The notes beneath the pieces are model-generated. The model saw only the letters and a program-made list of their open reading frames with translations. It was not told the origin of the DNA and made no database searches. A stretch of 64,000 nucleotides of DNA from JANNSO01 sp964485395. Its GTDB lineage: Bacteria; Spirochaetota; Spirochaetia; Treponematales; UBA12059. The DNA is taken from NCBI GenBank assembly GCA_964485395.1, contig CAZAJF010000011.1, positions 1 through 64,000 on the forward strand. Reading direction: 5' to 3'. Position numbers and translations under genes: made by a program. Within the stretch, counting starts at the first letter, position 1. Each line of letters opens with the position of its first letter. Below, piece after piece: positions 16,842 through 25,365 of this stretch.

Positions 16842-17930
16842 ATGAGCCATGCTATATTATATAAACATGTACCTGCCCGATGCGCGCGCCGTGCCCGGTC
16901 GAGTATCGTCCCGGGGGCGGTAATTCTCTGCGTCGGGCTTCTCGCATCGGCCTGCCGCCTGGTCGATTATTCGCCGGCGGTCGACCCCGTCGTCCTGGCG
17001 GAAGCGAAAGCCGCGGCCGCAGGCGTTTCATCCACCGGAATCTCCGGCTATATGGACGCTTTCAATGCACCTCGGAATTTCCTGAACGATCCCGCGGCGA
17101 TAGACGCCTGCCGCGAATACATCGTGGCCGCCTACAGGTCCATGGGGTATCCGGAGGCGGATATCGCCCTCGATCCGGTAACGGTTCAAAGCCTGTACGA
17201 CTATGCCGATGACGGCTCGTTCAAAGCCGTGCCAGGGCCTTACACGATGCATAATATAATTTTAACCAAACCCGGTACTGACCCGAGCCTCAGGCCTATA
17301 CTCGTGTCTGCCCACTACGATACTGTCAAGGATGCGCCTGGCGCGAACGATAACGGAACCGGATGCGTCGGAGTCCTCGAGATCGCGCGTTCGCTTCAGT
17401 CTGTATCATTTTCGCGGGACATTATCTTCGCCATCTTCGCGTTCGAGGAAATCGGCCTGGTAGGTTCCCAGCAGTACGTGGACGGCCTTGCCGACGCCGA
17501 GCTTCCGGCCGTCGTATACAACCTTGAAACCTGCGGCTTTACTTCTCCCAAGCAGATACAGCTTCCCTTTCTTACCATGCCCCAGACCGGCGATTTTGCC
17601 GCGGTAATCTCGGCCCCGTTCGCCAAGGCTCAAGTTTTCGGCTTTCTCGCTGTCAATGATTCCCTTGACCTGGGATTGCGCCTCGTTGGCGCTACCGCCG
17701 ATGCCCACGTGAGCTCAAACCCGGTCACGAGCAACCTGATGCGCTCCGACCACGCCCCGTTTTGGTCCCGCGGCGTTCCGGGAATCATGATTACCGACAC
17801 GGCCAACTTCCGCGACGGCAACTATTACCACCTGCCTACAGATACCAAGGCAAATATTGATTTTTCTTTTTTGGAAAAGATAATTCAAGCGACGCTCGCA
17901 TCGGTATATATCGACGCCAAGCGCTTGTAG
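16842..17930 (+). CDS. M28-family zinc aminopeptidase lipoprotein
   Basis: A 362-residue lipoprotein. The N-terminus is long and basic (about 25 residues), then a hydrophobic segment ends LLASAC, the lipobox. The peptidase M28 core shows all expected zinc/catalytic groups: SAHYDT (His), GANDNGTG (bridging Asp), FAFEEIGL (Glu-Glu), a metal Asp in SDHAPFW, and the last His in YYHLPTDT. M28 enzymes trim N-terminal residues from peptides, and here that would occur in the periplasm or at the surface. A GAGG site precedes the ATG. Confidence 0.9.
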   Translation: MSHAILYKHVPARCARRARSSIVPGAVILCVGLLASACRLVDYSPAVDPVVLAEAKAAAAGVSSTGISGYMDAFNAPRNFLNDPAAIDACREYIVAAYRSMGYPEADIALDPVTVQSLYDYADDGSFKAVPGPYTMHNIILTKPGTDPSLRPILVSAHYDTVKDAPGANDNGTGCVGVLEIARSLQSVSFSRDIIFAIFAFEEIGLVGSQQYVDGLADAELPAVVYNLETCGFTSPKQIQLPFLTMPQTGDFAAVISAPFAKAQVFGFLAVNDSLDLGLRLVGATADAHVSSNPVTSNLMRSDHAPFWSRGVPGIMITDTANFRDGNYYHLPTDTKANIDFSFLEKIIQATLASVYIDAKRL

Positions 17931-17989
17931 GGAGAGATCGGATTATACGCCGCGATTAGTTTTTCCGTGGAAAATAATGCTATCTGCAC

Positions 17990-18132
17990 TATAATGAATC
18001 GTTTGAATAGCCGCAGAAATCCAGAAGCCTTAAGGCTATCCACCGCGGCATGCATCCTTAAGCCGCGTTTCATAATGCAGCTTAAGGCGTTTCGCCCGAG
18101 GTATCGCTTCTAAACGTAATCTTTGGAGTATT
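17990..18132 (+). promoter_or_regulatory. promoter and structured leader of GNAT gene
   Basis: A TATAAT -10 (17990-17995; no good -35) is followed by about 130 bases of leader. The leader holds three CTTAAG-centred elements: the perfect 12-bp palindrome AGCCTTAAGGCT (18026-18037), CCTTAAGCC (18056-18064) and GCTTAAGGCG (18080-18089). It also has a stem CGCGGC/GCCGCG (18044-18067). The three CTTAAG copies can pair with each other in mutually exclusive ways, as in an attenuator. No known riboswitch class is recognised. Confidence 0.45.
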
Positions 18133-19290
18133 ATGCAAAAAGCGGCAGAACTTGTTGTCCGTCCCGTCGATGATTCGGCTTCCCTGAAAGAATTCATCGA
18201 GTATCCGAAAATTGTGTACCGTAACGACGCCCATTGGGTACCGCCTATTTGGTTGGCGGAACGGGCCGCCTACCGCCCCGGCGGAAACTCCGTGCTGGAC
18301 AGGTCCCCGCACGTGTTTCTCGCCGCATATCTCGCGGGCCGTATCGTAGGCAGGCTGGTGGCGTACATCGACCCGAACTTCAACGAACACTTTAATGCCA
18401 AGACAGGTTTTTTCGGTTCCTTTGAATGCGGGGCTGTGGTGGGGGATGGCATCAAAGTCGATGCATCGGCCGCTTGCGCCTTGCTGGCTGCGGCTGAGGC
18501 GTGGCTTTCCGAGCGCGGCATGGACAGGGTTCGCGGTCCCATCAACCCCGTGGCGGAATGCTGGGGTTTCCTCGTGGACGGGTTTGGCAGCCCTCCTATT
18601 TACATGTCGCCGTATAATCCTCCCTATTACGACCGTTTCATGTCGGTCGCCGGGTATACGGGGATCAAGGACCTGCTGGCGTACGAAGCCGATGTCCTGA
18701 AGGGCTATGAGATTCCCAAAAGGTTCGGGCACTTCGATGCCACGGTATCGAAGCGTAAACCTTCTATAACAACCAGGATGATAGACCCCAGGCGTCTTAA
18801 CCGCGATGCGGAATATATCCGCGGCATACTGAACGCGGGAGTGGACGGCAAATGGGGATTCGTGCCGGTGGGAAGCGGCGAAATGGCCGGTATCGTGCGG
18901 GACTTGAAGCCTATACTGAACCCTGCGGCCATCTGGTTCGTGGAGGACGGCGGCGTTCCCGTGGGCTGCTGCCTGGGCTTTCCCGACGTCAACGTCATCA
19001 TCAGGAAAATACGCGGTCGCTTGTTTCCTACGGGTGCCCTGCGCATGCTTTTTGGCGCGCGGCATCTTCGCGACTACCGGCTATGGGGGCTTGCCGTGCT
19101 TCCCGAATACCAGGGCTTGGGCTTGGATGTGCTGCTGTATCTGCGCTTGGCTGAGGCTCTCTCGCCGCGCGGGGTGAGGATGGAGGCCAATTACGTCCTT
19201 GAGGACAACCTGAAGATGCGCAACGCCCTGGAGAAGCTCGGCATGAAAGTAATAAAAAAATATCGGGTATACGAGAAAGATCTCTCTTAG
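18133..19290 (+). CDS. GNAT-like acyltransferase family protein
   Basis: A 385-residue protein. The C-terminal part (about 270-385) has GNAT features: a LAVLPEYQGLGLDVLLY segment corresponding to motif A, where the acetyl-CoA pyrophosphate loop is usually Q/R-x-x-G-x-G/A, and a late AN.VLEDNLKMRNALEKLGM stretch typical of motif B. The N-terminal half (about 1-150) may be a second, degenerate GNAT fold. The acceptor substrate is unknown. A TGGAG site precedes the ATG. It is monogenic and preceded by a long structured leader. Confidence 0.75.
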   Translation: MQKAAELVVRPVDDSASLKEFIEYPKIVYRNDAHWVPPIWLAERAAYRPGGNSVLDRSPHVFLAAYLAGRIVGRLVAYIDPNFNEHFNAKTGFFGSFECGAVVGDGIKVDASAACALLAAAEAWLSERGMDRVRGPINPVAECWGFLVDGFGSPPIYMSPYNPPYYDRFMSVAGYTGIKDLLAYEADVLKGYEIPKRFGHFDATVSKRKPSITTRMIDPRRLNRDAEYIRGILNAGVDGKWGFVPVGSGEMAGIVRDLKPILNPAAIWFVEDGGVPVGCCLGFPDVNVIIRKIRGRLFPTGALRMLFGARHLRDYRLWGLAVLPEYQGLGLDVLLYLRLAEALSPRGVRMEANYVLEDNLKMRNALEKLGMKVIKKYRVYEKDLS

Positions 19291-19326
19291 GCTCTTCCCC
19301 GTGATATAGGAAACCGTCTTGTTTAC

Positions 19327-19385
19327 TTGACAAAAGGCAAGGAAAAGCTTTATTGTGCTTTTTGTCGGTCGTTCGACCGACCGAC
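19327..19385 (+). promoter_or_regulatory. promoter and TetR-type operator of the ADH-Fd-AOR-TetR operon
   Basis: TTGACA (19327-19332), 17- to 18-base spacer, TTATTG/TATTGT (19350-19356). Directly downstream, at the expected transcript start, is the inverted repeat GTCGGTCG-TT-CGACCGAC (19364-19381), with one more GAC unit after it. An operator here would block initiation. The operon's last gene is a TetR regulator, the natural candidate to bind it. Confidence 0.75.
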
Positions 19386-19405
19386 ATGATTTTTTGGAGG
19401 TTTTC

Positions 19406-20647
19406 ATGAGTCTTTTTTCCCTGTACTGCAGAGTGTTCCAAGAAGCATTCAAGCTGGTTTCGCCATTCCTGGCTTGGCGAGAACCCGAGCTCCTCGAAGG
19501 TCCGGGCTGTCTTTCACGGCTTCCGGCGTTATTGAAGCGGGAACGGTTGGATAGAATCCTGATCGTAACCGACCAGGGAATCGTAAAACTCGGGCTCATG
19601 GATTCCATGCTCAAGAATCTCGGGCAGAGCGGGATCTCCTTTTTTATCTTCGATAAAACCGTTCCTAATCCGACCATAGCGAATGTCGAGTCTGCGCTCC
19701 TTTTGTACCGCGAAAACAAGTGCCAGGGGATTCTCGCATTCGGCGGCGGGTCTCCGATGGATTGCGCGAAAGGCGTCGGTGCCAGGGTAGCGCGTCCGAA
19801 CAAGCCGCTCTCAAAGATGAAGGGACTTCTTAAAGTAGGCAAGCGCATTCCCCCGCTCATCGCGATTCCCACGACCGCAGGGACGGGAAGCGAGGCCACG
19901 CTCGCGGCGGTGATTTCCAATCCTGATACGCATGAAAAATATCCGGTGAACGACCATGTGCTCATTCCTCATTTTGCGGTGCTCGATCCCTTGCTTACCT
20001 TGAAGCTTCCGCCGCATATCACCTCCACGACCGGAATGGACGCGCTTACCCACGCCGTGGAATCTTTCATAGGCAGGAGCGCCACCAAAGAAACCGAGCG
20101 CGACGGCATCGAGGCAACGAAACTGATTCTCGGAAATCTTGTCAGGGTTTATAAAGACGGCACCGACATCGAAGGCCGGGGTAAATTGCTTCGTGCGGCC
20201 TATCTCGCCGGCAAGGCATTTACGCGGGCGTACGTCGGCTATGTCCATGCGATGGCCCACACCCTGGGAGGGTTCTACGGCGTGCCCCACGGTCTTGCAA
20301 ATTCCGTCATCCTCCCCCATGTGCTGGACTATTTCGGAAAATCCGCGGAACCAAGGCTTGCCATCCTTGCGCGAAAGAGCAGGGCCGTCGATGAGGGCTT
20401 GGGCGATTCCGCGGCGGCGGCGGCCTTTTTGGCGCTCATCAAGAAGATGAACGCGGAAATGGGAATACCTTTGTGCGTCGACGGAATACAGGAAGCGGAC
20501 TTGCCGCTGATGGTGAGCCGGGCGCTTTCCGAATCGAACCCCCTGTACCCGGTTCCCAGAATTTTAGGCCGGTCGGACCTTACGAACCTTTTTCGCATCG
20601 TAAGCGGAAATCCCGGATTGAATCCGATTCCTGTTAAGGAGTTCTAA
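19406..20647 (+). CDS. iron-containing alcohol dehydrogenase
   Basis: A 413-residue group III (Fe-dependent) alcohol dehydrogenase converting aldehydes and alcohols with NAD(P)H. The nucleotide loop GGGSPMDCAK (about 115-125) and IPTTAGTGSEAT are visible. The metal ligands are Asp and His in GMDALTHAVE, and His in VHAMAH and VPHGLAN. The start at 19406 follows a TGGAGG site. Its neighbours are a polyferredoxin and a tungsten aldehyde oxidoreductase, so it probably handles the same aldehyde, on the alcohol side of the acid-aldehyde-alcohol series. Confidence 0.93.
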   Translation: MSLFSLYCRVFQEAFKLVSPFLAWREPELLEGPGCLSRLPALLKRERLDRILIVTDQGIVKLGLMDSMLKNLGQSGISFFIFDKTVPNPTIANVESALLLYRENKCQGILAFGGGSPMDCAKGVGARVARPNKPLSKMKGLLKVGKRIPPLIAIPTTAGTGSEATLAAVISNPDTHEKYPVNDHVLIPHFAVLDPLLTLKLPPHITSTTGMDALTHAVESFIGRSATKETERDGIEATKLILGNLVRVYKDGTDIEGRGKLLRAAYLAGKAFTRAYVGYVHAMAHTLGGFYGVPHGLANSVILPHVLDYFGKSAEPRLAILARKSRAVDEGLGDSAAAAAFLALIKKMNAEMGIPLCVDGIQEADLPLMVSRALSESNPLYPVPRILGRSDLTNLFRIVSGNPGLNPIPVKEF

Positions 20648-20649
20648 CC

Positions 20650-21099
20650 ATGAGCATGACCATCGGAGACCCTTGCACCGGTTGCACGGCATGCACGCGT
20701 TCCTGTCCCGTCGATGCGATACGCGGCGAGAAAAAAAGCCTCCATGTCGTCGAGCAGCTTAAATGCATCGAGTGCGGAGCATGCGGGAGGGTCTGTCCCT
20801 CTGGCGCCGTAGTGGACGGAGAGGGGCGGACGGTCGAGCGCCTGATGCCGCGAACGGCCTGGAGCAAACCGGTCTTCGATCTTTCCCTTTGCATCTCGTG
20901 CGCCGCGTGCCGTGACAAATGCCCCGTTTCCTGCATCGAGCTTTCAGCGGGCAAGCCCGGCGGAATCGATGGCTGGCCGCGATTGAGCCAGCCCCACAAA
21001 TGCGTTTCCTGCGGTTACTGCGCCTTTTATTGCCCTGTGGCCTGCATTGAAATACGCGAACCCGCACGAGACGCGGCACGCGAGGAGTCCATATCATGA
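20650..21099 (+). CDS. ferredoxin-like protein with four [4Fe-4S] motifs
   Basis: A 149-residue polyferredoxin. Four complete CxxCxxCxxxCP motifs are present at about residues 12-22, 38-48, 79-89 and 113-123, giving sixteen cysteines for four [4Fe-4S] clusters. It has no signal peptide, so it is cytoplasmic. Two bases separate it from the alcohol dehydrogenase stop, and its end overlaps the AOR start by four bases (ATGA). It is the expected electron partner of the aldehyde:ferredoxin oxidoreductase. Confidence 0.92.
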   Translation: MSMTIGDPCTGCTACTRSCPVDAIRGEKKSLHVVEQLKCIECGACGRVCPSGAVVDGEGRTVERLMPRTAWSKPVFDLSLCISCAACRDKCPVSCIELSAGKPGGIDGWPRLSQPHKCVSCGYCAFYCPVACIEIREPARDAAREESIS

Positions 21100-22982
21100 A
21101 GACCGTCATCGGAGAATCAAAACAATACCTGGAAATAGACCTTAGCTCGCGCAGCTGGAAAATATTCCAGCCCGGTGAAGACGACCTCCGAGATTATCTG
21201 GGCGGCAAAGGTCTTGGCATGAAATTGATCTATGATCGGCTGGGATCCACGTTGGCCACGGTGGATCCTCTTGGATCGGAAAACATCCTCGCTTTTATGA
21301 TGGGTACGTTCCTGGGAACCGGAGCGCCTTGCTCGGCGCGCTTCGCAGGCATTACCAAATCGCCGCTTACGGGCATCATGGTGTCGGCCTCGTGCGGAGG
21401 CCCCTTCGGGATGGCCTGCAAGACGGCCGGCTGGGACGGTCTGCTCGTAAGCGGAAAGGCGGATATCCCGCTAGTCATCCGCCTCGACGAAACAGGAGTG
21501 CGCTTCGAGGAGGCTGGGGACTTATGGGGCAAGGAAACCGGAGCTGCGCAGGACGGTCTCGTGGACAATCCCCGGCAAGGTGCCCTCGTAATCGGACCGG
21601 CCGGTGAAAACGGCGTGCTGTACTCGGTGATTCGCTCTGGGAACCGCTATCTGGGGCGTGGGGGCATGGGCACCGTCATGGGAGCCAAGAACCTCAAGGC
21701 AATCGTGGCGACGGGCATGTCCCATCGCATCGTCCCTGCGGATCCGGCGGCTTTCGCGCGAGGCAACAAAAAAGCCAGGGCTCTGGTTATGCAAAACTCC
21801 TTCGTAAAATCCTACCGCGCCTACGGAACGAATTTCGGCGTAAACCCCGGAGTGGACTCCGGCTATGCGCCCGTTCGCAATTTCAGGGACCGCACCGACG
21901 AGCGCTGCCGCGCGCTCTCCGGGCAGGCCATGGCGGAGCGCTATGATACCAGCCACTCCGCGTGCGCGCCGTGTACCGTGCTCTGCGGGCACAAGGGCAC
22001 GTATCCGGACGGAAAAACGCGCCACATACCCGAGTACGAAACCATCGGGCTGTGGGGCGGCAACATCATGAACTTTGATCCGGACATCGTGGGGGTGTGG
22101 AACGACCGGATGAACGAGCTTGGCATCGACACGATTTCCTGCGGCGCCACCGTGAGCTGGGCCATGGAGGCCGCGGAGAAGGGCCTTCGCCCCAGCGCGC
22201 TTGCCTTCGGAAAAAATGATAACATCGAGGCGACCCTGGGCGATATCGCGCATCTTCGCGGCGAAGGCGCCGATCTTGCCATCGGCTCGAAGCGGTTGGC
22301 GGAAAAATTCGGAGGGCTGGAATTCGCAGCGCAGGTAAAGGGGCTCGAGATGGCTGCCTACGATCCGCGGGCCGGCTGGGGGCAAGGGCTCAATTATGCC
22401 GTCGCCAACCGCGGCGGCTGCCACCTCAACGCGTATCCCATAGCGCTCGAAGCAATTTTCCATTTCATACCGCAATACTCCAAGCTGTCCAAAGCCTCGT
22501 GGGTAGCGTTCATGGAAGACCTGTACAGCGCGATAAACTCCACGCAGACCTGTCAATTCACCGCCTTCGGCTACCTTCTGGAGCCGCTCGTCGCCAAGTA
22601 TACGCCCAAGCCGCTTCTGAAGATGGCCATGACCTTCTTGCCGTCGGTGGCCCAATCGGTCCTGGATTGGAGCGCGCTGTCTACCCTTGTCTCCTCCATA
22701 ACCGGCCGCAAGATAAGCATGCGCGGCTATTTGAAGTCGGGCCGCAGGACGCACGTCCTGGAACGTTACATGAATATTACATGCGGCGTAAGCGCCGCCG
22801 ACGACACGCTTCCGCGCCGGTTTCTCGACGAGGCGGAGACGAAGCATGAAGTTTTGAGCGTCGTGCCTATCGAGGCCTTGGTAAAGGCCTATTATCGCAA
22901 GAAGGGCTACGACGCGGAAGGCGTTCCCACGCCGCGGCTGCTCGCGAAGCTCGGCATACTTCAACGGAAAACCAGGGCATGA
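21096..22982 (+). CDS. tungsten-containing aldehyde:ferredoxin oxidoreductase
   Basis: A 628-residue AOR-family enzyme that oxidises aldehydes to acids with ferredoxin, or reduces acids in reverse. The N-terminal domain begins LEIDLSSRSWKIF and GGKGLGMKL, typical of the family. The proximal [4Fe-4S] cluster ligands are CAPCTVLC (about 287-294) plus a distant Cys in STQTCQFTAF (about 485). A bis-tungstopterin cofactor is inferred from the family. The start overlaps the ferredoxin stop and the end overlaps tetR by four bases. The aldehyde chain type cannot be told. Confidence 0.93.
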   Translation: MKTVIGESKQYLEIDLSSRSWKIFQPGEDDLRDYLGGKGLGMKLIYDRLGSTLATVDPLGSENILAFMMGTFLGTGAPCSARFAGITKSPLTGIMVSASCGGPFGMACKTAGWDGLLVSGKADIPLVIRLDETGVRFEEAGDLWGKETGAAQDGLVDNPRQGALVIGPAGENGVLYSVIRSGNRYLGRGGMGTVMGAKNLKAIVATGMSHRIVPADPAAFARGNKKARALVMQNSFVKSYRAYGTNFGVNPGVDSGYAPVRNFRDRTDERCRALSGQAMAERYDTSHSACAPCTVLCGHKGTYPDGKTRHIPEYETIGLWGGNIMNFDPDIVGVWNDRMNELGIDTISCGATVSWAMEAAEKGLRPSALAFGKNDNIEATLGDIAHLRGEGADLAIGSKRLAEKFGGLEFAAQVKGLEMAAYDPRAGWGQGLNYAVANRGGCHLNAYPIALEAIFHFIPQYSKLSKASWVAFMEDLYSAINSTQTCQFTAFGYLLEPLVAKYTPKPLLKMAMTFLPSVAQSVLDWSALSTLVSSITGRKISMRGYLKSGRRTHVLERYMNITCGVSAADDTLPRRFLDEAETKHEVLSVVPIEALVKAYYRKKGYDAEGVPTPRLLAKLGILQRKTRA

Positions 22983-23512
22983 CGCGGGAAATAATACTGG
23001 GGCACGCCGAAACACTTTTCATGAACAACGGCATCCAGGGCACGAGCCTGGGAGATATCGCGACGGCTGCCGGTATAAGCAAAGGTACTTTGTTTTACCA
23101 TTTCAGGAGCAAGGACGACCTTATCCTGGAGATAGCGTTCGGGCATATACAGAAAGTAAGTGACGAGATATTGACGCTGATCGGGCGCGAGGATGAGGCG
23201 CTCGACCCCCGCGCCTTGACGGAACGATTCCTGAAAGGCGTTCTCGCAGCCGTCCTGAGAACCCGGCTGCATCTTTATCTCGTGGAGGAAAGCGTCTCCC
23301 GCAACGAAAAACTGAAGACGGCCCTCAAGGAAAGGTACACGGAATGGCAATCCACGATGATCGGCGCGCTGAGGCCTTTTCTCGGGGAAAAAGCCTCGGT
23401 CATGGGACCGATACTGCTGGCCCTGACCGATGGCTTCGTGATTCAGGCAAGCCTGGGCGTTGAGTTTCCGCCGATCGGGACGATGCTGGAGCTTCTGATG
23501 CCCGATGCTTAA
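22979..23512 (+). CDS. TetR/AcrR family transcriptional regulator
   Basis: A 177-residue regulator. The N-terminal HTH is typical (LGDIATAAGISKGTLFYHFRSK, about residues 22-44). The C-terminal ligand domain is divergent. It is the last gene of the ADH-ferredoxin-AOR operon, overlapping AOR by four bases. Auto-repression through the 19364-19381 dyad is inferred. The ligand may be the aldehyde or acid substrate. Its stop codon overlaps that of the convergent TolB-like gene. Confidence 0.92.
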   Translation: MTREIILGHAETLFMNNGIQGTSLGDIATAAGISKGTLFYHFRSKDDLILEIAFGHIQKVSDEILTLIGREDEALDPRALTERFLKGVLAAVLRTRLHLYLVEESVSRNEKLKTALKERYTEWQSTMIGALRPFLGEKASVMGPILLALTDGFVIQASLGVEFPPIGTMLELLMPDA

Positions 23513-24444
23513 CGCTTCGCGGTAAATGCGGGATTCCACTCGGCGTTTATGGCGTGTCCATTCGTAGTAGTAAGGCGAACCTGATTTGCGCCGTTTGCGT
23601 CCATGCGGTAGATCTCGTAGTGGCCGTCGCGCATGGAGCTGAACAGGATGTACCGGCCATCGGGCGACCAGCGGGGTTCCCCGTTCTCGGCGCCGTCAGT
23701 CGTGAGGCGGGCAAGGCCTGAGCCGTCCGCGTTCATGGTATAAATATCGAACTTGCCGCCGCGCTTCGACTGGAAGGCGATTTTTTTGCCGTCGTGCGAC
23801 CAGTCGGGCCACCAATCCTCGGCGGGATGATCGGTAATTTTCTTGATGTTCGACCCGTCGGTGCCCACGGTCCAGATGTCGCCTCCGCCGCTTTCCTTGT
23901 AATCGAAATATGCAAGGAGCTTTCCTTCGGGGGAACAGGCGGCGCCCTGCGCATCCATGGTTCCAATGCGCTTCGGGCCGGTTCCGTCGCTTCGTACACT
24001 CCATGCCTCCGACCTCCATTCCGGGCTGAGGTAGCTTCGGGTAAAAAATATCGTTTTTCCGTCGGGAGACCAGGAAGGCATCCAATCCAAAGTCGAGGTG
24101 CTTCCGCTCAAGTTGGTTATCGTGTTTTTTGCTATGTCCAGAATGTGCAGGGACCATTTCGAATCGCTCTGGTGGCTATAGTAGGCGAGCTGAGAACCGT
24201 CCGGCGATACTGTAGGCGCGTAAGGCCTGCCGGTAATTCCAGGAATTGGACTGGGAGAGCCGCCGTCGGCTTTCATGGCAATCAAATTTCCCTGGCCAGA
24301 GGGTTTGCTTGCCGAATATAAGATATCCGCACCCTGCATCGCGATGGATCCAGGTGCCGAGTTGGGTGAACTTACAGTCTGAGAAACGGCAAGTATCAAA
24401 AGAAAACCCGCAAATATGCAGATAAAAAGCCTGGTACGTTTCAT
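23509..24444 (-). CDS. exported TolB-like beta-propeller protein
   Basis: A 311-residue protein with an N-terminal signal or anchor (MKRTRLFICIFAGFLLILAV). Six PD40/WD40-like blades of the TolB C-terminal type follow, with the recurrent W-SPDG-I-F/Y motif: SWSPDGKTIFF, DWSHDGKKIAFQS and RWSPDGRYILFSS, plus DI(W/Y) turns. It lacks the TolB N-terminal domain and is shorter than TolB (about 430), so it is not TolB itself. A GGGGGAG site precedes the ATG. It has its own promoter and is separated from the ABC/hydrolase operon upstream by 99 bases. Confidence 0.85.
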   Translation of the reverse strand: MKRTRLFICIFAGFLLILAVSQTVSSPNSAPGSIAMQGADILYSASKPSGQGNLIAMKADGGSPSPIPGITGRPYAPTVSPDGSQLAYYSHQSDSKWSLHILDIAKNTITNLSGSTSTLDWMPSWSPDGKTIFFTRSYLSPEWRSEAWSVRSDGTGPKRIGTMDAQGAACSPEGKLLAYFDYKESGGGDIWTVGTDGSNIKKITDHPAEDWWPDWSHDGKKIAFQSKRGGKFDIYTMNADGSGLARLTTDGAENGEPRWSPDGRYILFSSMRDGHYEIYRMDANGANQVRLTTTNGHAINAEWNPAFTAKR

Positions 24445-24497
24445 GATGGCTCTCCCCCTCGACGCGTCTATGATTACTGGTGATCGCTTTCATAGAC

Positions 24498-24526
24498 ATA
24501 TTGTGGTACAAGCCCCATTTTGTCAA
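24498..24526 (-). promoter_or_regulatory. promoter of TolB-like gene
   Basis: Minus strand: TTGACA (24526-24521), 17-base spacer, CAATAT (24503-24498). The predicted leader is about 45 bases. Confidence 0.65.
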
Positions 24527-24543
24527 ACGAACTTTGGTTAAGG

Positions 24544-25365
24544 TTACTTTTTCTTCCATTGATATTGGCAATCTGACGCTTTGCCTCCCCAGGACGCTAC
24601 GAAGCTGAAATCGGCGGTTGGGTCGAGGACAAAATAAAAATGATGCGGGTAGACGGCGCTGTATAGCCCTGTCAGTTGCAGGTCCGCCACGAGGTAATCC
24701 TTGCCTGCCAAAGCAGTGCGCATGGCCGCAGGGAAGGTGTAGTTCCCTGTTTTGCCAAAAGGGTCCACGGTTCGGCTAAAAGCCAGGGCGGCATCGAGTT
24801 TTTGTCCGCCAATGAATATCGCCAATTCAATATCAGTCGTTTTGCCTGCTTTTGCCAGGGCTCGAAGCTGCAGGCTCAGCACGTTGTTTTGCGATGTCCC
24901 GGCGGGGAAATCCATTGTTTTTTCCTTCGTCTGCTTTCCTGCGAGAGAACTTGTCTTGATTGCTTTAGCGCCATCCCGCTTAAGCATGATTGAATCGAGC
25001 TCCCATTTTTTTATCATTTCAGGATCCTTGATTTCCTGCTTTTCGTACAGAAATGAAAAGTTTTTATCTATTGCGTACTCGACATTTGCGACTGACAGCT
25101 CCGCTCCGCCCTCCCATCCGCCGCTTGCGCTTTTTTTACACCAGACTTGCATGGTTTCGTGCTTCCAAGTTCCGTCTTTGCCGAGGGTGGCTGAAATCCA
25201 GGAATCGTTGCAGCTCAGGTCGCACGCCAAAACCCCCGGATCGGACAATAGTTTTTGCCAGGCGCCCGTCGGCGCGGCGAAAGCGGGGAAGGCGCTGCAA
25301 ATCAGAATTGATGCGATAAGTACCCTGATATCTTTTCTGCGTGCATGAACGTTTGCGTGATTCAT
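24544..25365 (-). CDS. secreted hypothetical protein of the ABC/hydrolase operon
   Basis: A 273-residue protein with a signal peptide: a basic start RRKDIR, a hydrophobic stretch and cleavage near AFAAPTG (about residue 31). There are four cysteines in the first part of the mature protein (ACDLSCNDSW, VWCKK) and one close to the C-terminus (SDCQYQW), so disulfides are possible. Many Ala/Lys and beta-prone segments are present. No family recognised. Its ATG overlaps the stop of the barrel-like gene (ATGA), and it is the last member of the five-gene minus-strand operon. Confidence 0.75.
   Translation of the reverse strand: MNHANVHARRKDIRVLIASILICSAFPAFAAPTGAWQKLLSDPGVLACDLSCNDSWISATLGKDGTWKHETMQVWCKKSASGGWEGGAELSVANVEYAIDKNFSFLYEKQEIKDPEMIKKWELDSIMLKRDGAKAIKTSSLAGKQTKEKTMDFPAGTSQNNVLSLQLRALAKAGKTTDIELAIFIGGQKLDAALAFSRTVDPFGKTGNYTFPAAMRTALAGKDYLVADLQLTGLYSAVYPHHFYFVLDPTADFSFVASWGGKASDCQYQWKKK

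Noticed and set aside
21522..23015. 497-codon minus-strand open frame
   Set aside because: Lies entirely antisense to the AOR gene, whose Cys motifs and family signatures are clear. Long antisense frames are expected in GC-rich codon-biased DNA.
23509..24444. TolB of the Tol-Pal system
   Set aside because: Only the propeller is present; no TolB N-terminal domain, and no tolA, tolQ, tolR or pal nearby.
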